From: Amanita rubescens
Taxonomy: Eukaryota; Basidiomycota; Agaricomycetes; Agaricales; Amanitaceae
NCBI GenBank assembly: GCA_015039365.1
Contig: WION01000055.1
Span: 1 to 64,000 of the forward strand
Length of the DNA: 64,000 nt
Direction of reading: 5' to 3'
The position numbers were made by a program, and so were the translations under genes. Of this stretch, positions 57,300 to 64,000 are shown piece after piece (position 1 is the first letter of the stretch; each line of letters begins with the position of its first letter). A model generated the notes under the pieces. It had not been told where the DNA came from. It searched no databases and saw only the letters and a list, made by a program, of their open reading frames with translations.

Positions 57300-58613
57300 A
57301 CACCTGAATGTAACCCCCATGTACAAAATATCTCCAGCTCCGCTAGTGAACGCGGTCTTGCCTGGGCAAACGGCAAAAGAACAGTAAGGGTCTCAAACCT
57401 TTCAACATGCCCATCCACCGCTGCCCTCAAGTCCATTCCGAGACTTGACAGGCTTCATTAGTCGATCAAGCTCTTGGGGAGAGAAAGGCGAACTTGAAGC
57501 ACGATATGCGCTCGTGGCTACCGTTAACGACTTCAGGTGGCGGGCAAGCTTTCCTTCACTCCGGCTGGTAGGTTTGAACGGAGAAGCATCGAGAGCTTCC
57601 AAGTAACCAGTAAAGTCTGCATGCCCGCGAAGCTCAAGATGTTCAACTTCAGGGGTTCGTCGCAGGATCTCTGCGAATTCCAATTGCGTGCTGCTTCCGA
57701 GTGTGAGTCGTTGAATTGTGCATGACGATCTTGAGGGGAATGATGTGACGGAAGGTAGATCTCGGTGGATATGGAACTCGAGCTTCAATTCGTCCAACAT
57801 TGGAGCTTCTAGAATGGTTGAGAATTGAGGGCTGCCACGCAGAGAAAACCGCCTTAGGTGAGGCAGCCTAATTGCCAACGGTGCTGGGCCACCGCTACCC
57901 ATTACTCCCAGAGCTACATGTTCTATGGCCAGTGTTTCGATATTCGACACCTGTGAAAGGATACTGAATTCATTCTGCACAAAATGCGCCCCAAAAAGTT
58001 TCAGCGTCGTTAACGAAGACCATTTTAGTTTCCAGTTGAAGCACAGCTTCTTGCGAAGACGGTGCATGTTCGAATGTGTCTAGTAGGTCGTCGGATAAAT
58101 GGTGTCAAGATACAGTGCTCAACGTCGGGCTACGCAGGGATGGAAGTCGATCCTTCGCGCGGCGCAGCGTCACGGTCAGGATGTCTTCGGCAACGGCGGT
58201 TTCGATGGATACGGACTCCCAGCGCATTGATTCTTCAACCAACACTTCCAATGGCACTGATCGCAAGTTAGAGAACTTTAATCGATCCTGCGACCCGAGG
58301 GGAAACTGGTAATGGAACGAAATTGTTTCAGGCTCTTGATTCCGGGTTACAAAGAACTTTGTCGTCTCAACGGCGCGATCAATATGGTGTGCATCAGACG
58401 GCGATCATCAATAGCAATAATCTATAGATATAGACTCCCAGAAGTCCATCGTCATTGTGAGAAACACTGCTTTCCACCTCGCGCATACGTGCCCGAGGAA
58501 CCAAGGAAATTGTTTGCTAGCATGGGCTCGTACTGACTGGTGGAGGAGTAGTCACAGCCAAATATCTCTCGGATGATATCGGGTGGAAGGTTTTGTGCTG
58601 CGGGAGAGACCAT
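57300..58613 (-). pseudogene. F-box/LRR-like gene, copy 1, degraded
   Basis: The minus strand starts SPAAQNLPPDIIREIFG (58,612), as in the intact paralogue. The frame then breaks several times: a deletion replaces the segment after FG, and about 10 bp (GTGGGACAT) are missing before the FNWKLKWSSL stretch. A later frameshift is at the C-terminus (about 57,400), and stops interrupt the 58,100-58,580 part. The 220-codon open stretch at 57,402-58,067 still aligns well with the leucine-rich part of the intact copy (LDELKLEFHIHRD, ILRRTPEVEHLEL). Confidence 0.85.
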
Positions 58614-58991
58614 GCTCGAGTTCATGTCTACATAGGATTGTCAGGAATCGGTGGGTTAGCCTAATAGAACATTATGAAACTCAGACCCGACTCGTCGAAC
58701 ACAGGCAGGTATTTAGTTCGAGTTGAGTCAATCTCCTGACGGAAAGTAGGGAATTGATGGAAAAGGAAACTACGCTTAATTGACGGCGTTCCATTGTAGC
58801 GATAAGTGCAAATAGATTCTACGTATACTTCTGCATATAATGACTGTCAGTCCATCTGGAAATACCGCAGCCTTACCAAGAAAGTCGAGAGAAGTATGAA
58901 GGGCTGAGTCGTTAGGAAATTTTACGCAAAAAAGGTAATCAGTATCAGTACAGCACTATTAATGTTACACTTCCCATATCCGAAAGGCACT

Positions 58992-60326
58992 TCAATAGGA
59001 TAGGGTCCTGAATGAAACTCCTACGTCACCGCAAAGTGTCTCCAGCTCACCCAGGGAATGCGGTTTTGCCTGGGCAAACGGGAAAGCGACGGTAAGGATT
59101 TCAAGCCTTTCAACATGTCCATCCGTTCTGCCCTCAGGTCCATTTCGAGACTTGACGAGCTTCATTAGCCGATCGAGCTCTGGGGGTGAGAAAGGCGAAC
59201 TTGAAATACGGTATGCACTCGCAGCTACCGTCAATGATTTCAGGTGGCGGGCAAGCCTTTCTTCTCCCCCGCTGGAAGAATTGCGCGGAGAAGCATCAAG
59301 AGCTTCCAGGTAATGAATCAAGTTCGATTGCCTGCGAAGCTCAAGGTGTTCAATTTCGGGGGTTCGTCGCAAAATCTCTCCAAATGCCGATTGAGCAACG
59401 CTTTTGAGGGCGAGTCGTCGAATTGTGCATGACGATCTTGAGAGGAAGGATGTGACGGAAGCTAAATCTCGGTTGATATGAAACTCGAGCTTCAACTCGT
59501 CCAATTTTGGAGCTTCTAGAACAGTCAAGAATTGAGCATTACCTTGCAGAGAAAACCACTTTAGGTGAGGTAGTTTGATTGTCTGTGGTATGGGGGCACT
59601 GCTACCTGTTACTGGCGAGACCGCGGACGCGTGTTGAATGGTCAGTGTTTCGACGTTCAGTGCCCGCGAAAGGATACCGAGCTCATCCCGTTCAAAATGT
59701 GCTTGCCCAAGTTCCAGCGCCGTTAACGATGACCAATTTAGTTTCCAGTTGAAATGTCCCACCAGCGTAACTTCCTGCAAGGATGGCGCATTTTCGAATA
59801 TTCCCGGCCCGGGAGGGGTATTCGATGAATGGTGTACAGGAATTCTCAGCATCAGGCTGCGCAGGGATGGAAGCCGATCTTTAACACGTTGTAGCGTTGG
59901 AAGATCTAGAGATGCGGTTTCAATGGATACGGACTCCCAACGCATTGATTCTTCGACAAGCACCTCCAACACACGTCGCAGGTCAGTGACGCCTTGCTGG
60001 CCGTGTGTCCAGTCGTCTGTGGGAAGTAGGTAGCTGAATGAAATCGTTTCCTCTCGATTCCGGGCCACAAAGAACCTCGTCATCTCCAGGATGCACTTTA
60101 TTTGACGTGCCTCGGAAGGCCATCGATAATCTAAAGATATAGACTGCCAGAATTCTGTTGTCATTGTGAGAAATATTGCTCTCCATGCCGAGCATACGTG
60201 CCCGAGGAACCAAGGAAACCCTTTGCTGGTATAGCTGAGTCGCAGACTCGTGGAGAAGTAGCCAAATATGTTTTGGATGATATCGACTGGAAGATTCTGT
60301 GCTGTGGGAGAGACTATCTTCTCCAT
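58992..60326 (-). CDS. F-box protein with leucine-rich-like C-terminus (intact copy)
   Basis: One uninterrupted exon of 444 codons. Residues about 10-60 form the F-box (NLPVDIIQNIFGYF, FPWFLGHVCSAWRAIFL), which would bind Skp1 of an SCF ubiquitin ligase. The rest (about 150-430) is a run of irregular leucine-rich segments (LPHLKWFSLQGNAQFLTVLE, LKSLTVAASAYRISS) that would choose the substrate. This family is strongly expanded in Agaricomycetes and usually intron-poor. The substrate is unknown. It is the only complete member of a four-copy cluster, all on the minus strand; the gap to the next copy is under 400 bp. Confidence 0.9.
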   Translation of the reverse strand: MEKIVSPTAQNLPVDIIQNIFGYFSTSLRLSYTSKGFPWFLGHVCSAWRAIFLTMTTEFWQSISLDYRWPSEARQIKCILEMTRFFVARNREETISFSYLLPTDDWTHGQQGVTDLRRVLEVLVEESMRWESVSIETASLDLPTLQRVKDRLPSLRSLMLRIPVHHSSNTPPGPGIFENAPSLQEVTLVGHFNWKLNWSSLTALELGQAHFERDELGILSRALNVETLTIQHASAVSPVTGSSAPIPQTIKLPHLKWFSLQGNAQFLTVLEAPKLDELKLEFHINRDLASVTSFLSRSSCTIRRLALKSVAQSAFGEILRRTPEIEHLELRRQSNLIHYLEALDASPRNSSSGGEERLARHLKSLTVAASAYRISSSPFSPPELDRLMKLVKSRNGPEGRTDGHVERLEILTVAFPFAQAKPHSLGELETLCGDVGVSFRTLSY

Positions 60327-60689
60327 CTCTAGGATCGGGAATCAGTGAGTTGGGCTAGTTGGATGTAAGTACAAAACTCACTGAGACCCGACGCAATGAA
60401 AGTACTCGATGAGTCGAGTCGAATCGATGATGTGATAGTGAGGGGATAATGCGACGGAAAAGGAAAAGGCCCAATCGCCATCAATTAGAAGTTAGTAGTA
60501 ACTGTCATTTGTGCCTAATTCTACATATCTCACTGCCTGTTCATCACATAATGGCCTCAACGCAGTCAGTTCAGTGGGAAATAGTACTGTGTGACTGGAC
60601 CAACTCGGAGCAGCTAGAACGGATGGAAATTGATGCGGTGAAGAGGTAAGCGCTTCAGACAACTCGAGGAAGTCATATCAGTACAATGA

Positions 60690-61300
60690 CATCGGCGTGA
60701 TTCGAGTTTGAATCCGCCACGAATGATCAGTGTTTCGACATTCAGCACTTGTGCGGAAGGATCCTGAGCTCATCGCGATGAAGATGCGCCTGCGAGCTTC
60801 TTTAGCAATGACCAGTCCAATCTCCACTGGTTGGCACAATTCCATCAACACCACAAGAAGCGACATCGTAGCACAAGGTGTAATTTCTCAGCTTATGCAG
60901 GCACGGAAGCCGATCCTTGACACGACCAAGCATGGGGAGGTCTGGAGGGGCACTTTGAATCGATACAGACTTCCAGCGCATTGATCCTTCGGCCAGGAGC
61001 TCCAACACGGGTCGTATGTAATCAAGTAAGCCCGAGTCGAAGGAGTAGTGCCAGCGGAATATCACGAAGTCTGTCAACTGAAAGAGATTGATTCCTATTG
61101 AAGATTGATTTGACGCGCATAAGGGGGCCGTAGATCACAATAATCGATGCGAGATATAGATTGCCAGGAGTCCATAAGCAGATGCCCGGAGATCACGGGA
61201 ACCCTTTATTGTCAAGGGCGCCAAGCAGTGAGCATCGAGGAGAAGTAACCAAATATCTAGGATCCGTGATTAGGGAGAGACTACGATCGAGTTCTTTTGC
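60690..61300 (-). pseudogene. F-box/LRR-like gene, copy 3, fragment
   Basis: The minus strand carries GSMRWKSVSIQSAPPDLPML and GRVKDRLPCL, matching EESMRWESVSIETASLDLPT and RVKDRLPSL of the intact copy. Upstream, decayed F-box-region sequence is visible to about 61,300 (GACTCCTGGCAATCTATATC). The 3' half of the gene is missing. No frame spans it. Confidence 0.8.
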
Positions 61301-61520
61301 ACGATTAGGAATCAGTGGGTTGGTCTATACGATGTTACGAAACTCGCTCAGTTAGGCCAGACGGCGTACGTGTTAAACAAGCGGGGAAAGTACCTGAGAT
61401 TCAGGGACGATTGCCAAGTTTGTGGGAGCAAATTACATACAGATTCATTCACAAACCACGAAAGCGCTAAATCAACGTTCAGAAGCATCGAACATTGTGG
61501 TAATGGATGTGCCTACTAGT

Positions 61521-62899
61521 TTATAATTCGTCGGCCAAACTATACCGAAAGGTGACTCCCACTTCTGTACATACCGACTTCAATGGGGTCAGTTCAGCCG
61601 GGAATTCCGCACTGGAGGGTAAATCGATGGTCAGATTCCGAAGTTCCCCCCTGGTGATGCCCTCATTCTTGTCAACGGCAACAGTCCGAAATTTGATGAC
61701 GCGGATCAGCGTGCTAATTCCCTCCTGCACCGAAGGTTCGTCTGTGTGACCACCACTCGGGTAGGCGACTATGGTCAATGATTTCAGATGACGTGCGAGC
61801 GTCGTTCGACTCCCATAATGCGCGTCGTCAGATCTCTCTGGCACGCCAAGGCATCCCAGGCTGTGCAATCCACGCCACATGTTGCGCAACGTCAATTTGA
61901 GAGATAGTAATTCTGGCGTATATCGCAAGATCATTGCGAGCGATTTCCCATCGATGACCGTCAGAATAAGATTATGGATTTGACAAGATGAACGTGATAA
62001 GAATGATGTGATAAGAGTTGGACTGTTTCCGATGGGGTACGTGATTCCCGAGGGTCCAATGATGGTCCTAGCGTTTCCAATCTCGCAAGCGAGTTTTAAG
62101 TTTTCCAATTCAGGAGCTTCGAGGACGCCAAGGAAGGAGTTTCGCGTTCAAAAGTTAAGGTCCTTAGACGTGGAAGCGTATTTGGACCATGGGCGTTAAT
62201 TTCAGTCCTTTCGTGGATGGAAATTATGGACAATGTTTCGAGGTTCGAGACATGTGAAAGAATTTCGAGCGTATCCTTCTCCGCCGTCCGCAATTCCAAT
62301 GTGGTTAACGCTGACCATGTAAGTTTCCATGAAGGGTCTATCAGCAAGACATTTCGTAACAGTGGGGCATCTTCGAATATATCGTTAGAGGCAGTTGGAG
62401 GCACAGGCTCGTACATGAAGATGCCCAATTTCCTTAGCATTGGGAGGCGGTTCCTGATTCGACGTAAGATAGGGAGGTCCGAGTGAGTAACCGTAATAGT
62501 GACGCATTCCCAGCGCATCGATTGTTCGACTAATAGTTCTAAAACTGGATGCATGTCGTTTGGCAGAGAACCGGACGCAATTGTCAATGAGAGGACCTGA
62601 TAATCGAACGAAATCGTCTCTGCTCGATCTCGGTTCACGAAAAATTCCACCATTTCTTTCATGCGGCCGACTTTCTGCTGGTTGAAATGAAGTGTTTCAT
62701 AATGTACCGAAATGCGAGACCAGAACTGGGGTGTCATTGAGAAGAATATTGCCCTCCATTCGGAACATATGTGTCCGAGGACCCATGGAAACTGACAGGT
62801 AGTAAATTGGGTTCTTAGGACAGTGGAGGGTGCGACGTGACTAAAGATATCCTGGGTTATTTCGTTCGGAAAGTTGAGTATAGGCGCAAGTGAGTTCAT
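61521..62899 (-). pseudogene. F-box/LRR-like gene, copy 4, split by one frameshift
   Basis: The F-box half starts MNSLAPILNFPNEITQDIF at 62,899 and runs to about 62,096. The C-terminal half (LITSFLSRSSCQIHNLIL) runs from about 62,108 to 61,521 in another frame. At about 62,126-62,137 one base is missing relative to the paralogues: the order FLGVLEAPELENLKL is visible if the frame is shifted by one. Everything else is open, so either the gene is newly broken or the base is a sequence error. It is more divergent from the other copies and is the oldest member of the cluster. Confidence 0.8.
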
Positions 62900-64000
62900 G
62901 AAGGAATGAGGTGAATGCGTGGAGTCACGCTATTATGTGACACTGTGTAACGAATCTGGGATCTCGTTCATCTTCATCGCCTTATCGACCCCAGGCAGAT
63001 CTAGTTCGGCACCAGAGACCAGCATGATCGTAGCACAATCTGTGCCCCCCGCAGAGCCTCTTCGAAACGCGGTGACAGTGGCTGATGCATCGACTTTCCA
63101 TCATATTAGGTCACATTTGCTCTGCGTGGTAGGCGGTGTTTCTGCCCATGAGTACTGAATTCTGGGGCGCATCCAACTTTCCAGTCTGTCCTTTCCTCCG
63201 CCAGTTGATGACGCCGCAATGCTGATTATTCTCCTTCAGCACACGGGTTTGGTTCCGCACGCATTACGAACTATTTTCCAATTTTCACGTTTTCGAGACT
63301 TTGCTAGTCTATGCTTACGGGGATGATCGATAATCAGATCCTCTGTTTCCCGACAATCTCCGCCCATTGGGGAATCCATGCTTATTATTTACAACCCGAG
63401 AAATTACGGAAATATGATCACATTTCCCCATTTACGAATGTTGAAAATCATGTCGCCTCTCCTCTTATCGGTTCTACGAACATCTTCCCTTTAGAAACTA
63501 TATATACCCAAAAAGAGTCGGGGCCAAGAACTATACACGTCTCTCTTGGATAGATCGACATGTCGCCTGTGACTCTCAGCCTTCTTGAAACGCCCATCCG
63601 AGATCAAGTCTTTTTTCTTGCGATAGCACTTACCGCTCTATGAACTCTTGACATGTCAATCTGGCAACCCATTTCTCGCATCCCAACTTCAGGTATTGCG
63701 GGACATGTTCCCTAGGCGACTCACCTGACGAAATCGGGGCATTCATAGCCTCTCGGACCATTGAACGGCCTTATTCCGGCAAATATGTGTTGCACTGGTG
63801 TTATTTAAACTCAATCTCCAGTACGCGCGCAACTGTTGGTACATGTTAGGCCATGACTGGCATTCGTTGGGACCTAGATGACGACGACGTTAGGGTATGG
63901 TCAATGCATAAACCGTAGGTTTCGAAAGCAATCTCCCATGTCACATTGAATGACGGACTTTCGGTCATGAATAGGGAACACTGGGTATTGACTTGAGATG
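62900..64000. other. No gene recognised
   Basis: The first 150 bp is the 5' flank of the F-box gene. Plus frames at 62,919-63,158 and 63,311-63,553 have no family resemblance and no clear introns. A gene may continue beyond the window. Confidence 0.5.

Overview
The window is nuclear DNA of a filamentous basidiomycete, most likely an Agaricomycete. The evidence is short spliceosomal introns (about 44-76 nt) that rebuild long reading frames with consistent phases, fungal housekeeping orthologues (BRR2, SEC31, CPS1), and several families I know mainly as large Agaricomycete expansions: F-box/LRR-like proteins, a DDE integrase, SPT5/KOW-like proteins and small secreted kinase-like proteins. The species cannot be named from this window. 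Exon coordinates below come from reading splice sites by eye; where summed exon lengths were checked, they are multiples of three. | Region 1 (1-19 kb) is an accessory island. It holds a broken Copia element, tandem repeats, a ten-exon gene with a Cys/His-rich N-terminus and a HECT-like C-terminus, a DDE-integrase gene whose 5' part is built from tandemly copied exon-intron cassettes, a divergent gene of unknown function, a second integrase relic and an SPT5-like KOW gene. Two copies of one degenerate GCATGATCACGC-rich repeat, in opposite orientation, lie near the two ends (1-275 and 18,700-18,990). | Region 2 (20-27 kb) is BRR2, the U5 snRNP helicase (6 exons, about 2,173 aa), with one GC-AG intron. 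| Region 3 (27-38.5 kb) is duplicated, decaying sequence. It has an intact C2H2 zinc-finger gene and an intact RS-rich gene, a two-domain secreted protein, truncated relics of the first two and of SEC31, and an old 1.2-1.4 kb segmental duplication. | Region 4 (38.9-49.5 kb) has SEC31 (COPII coat, 9 exons, about 1,444 aa), a divergent nucleotidyltransferase-fold gene, and two tandem vacuolar carboxypeptidase S genes with the same 12-exon layout, one of them frameshifted. | Region 5 (51.7-57.1 kb) has a glutathione S-transferase and a secreted degenerate-kinase gene, duplicated together as a block. Each gene has one intact and one broken copy, and the broken copies are in opposite blocks. | Region 6 (57.3-62.9 kb) is a four-copy F-box/LRR-like cluster on the minus strand: one intact, one split by a single-base frameshift, two eroded. 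The last 1.1 kb has no recognisable gene. | Conserved housekeeping genes here are single and intact, and they are separated by lineage-specific families undergoing local duplication and decay.
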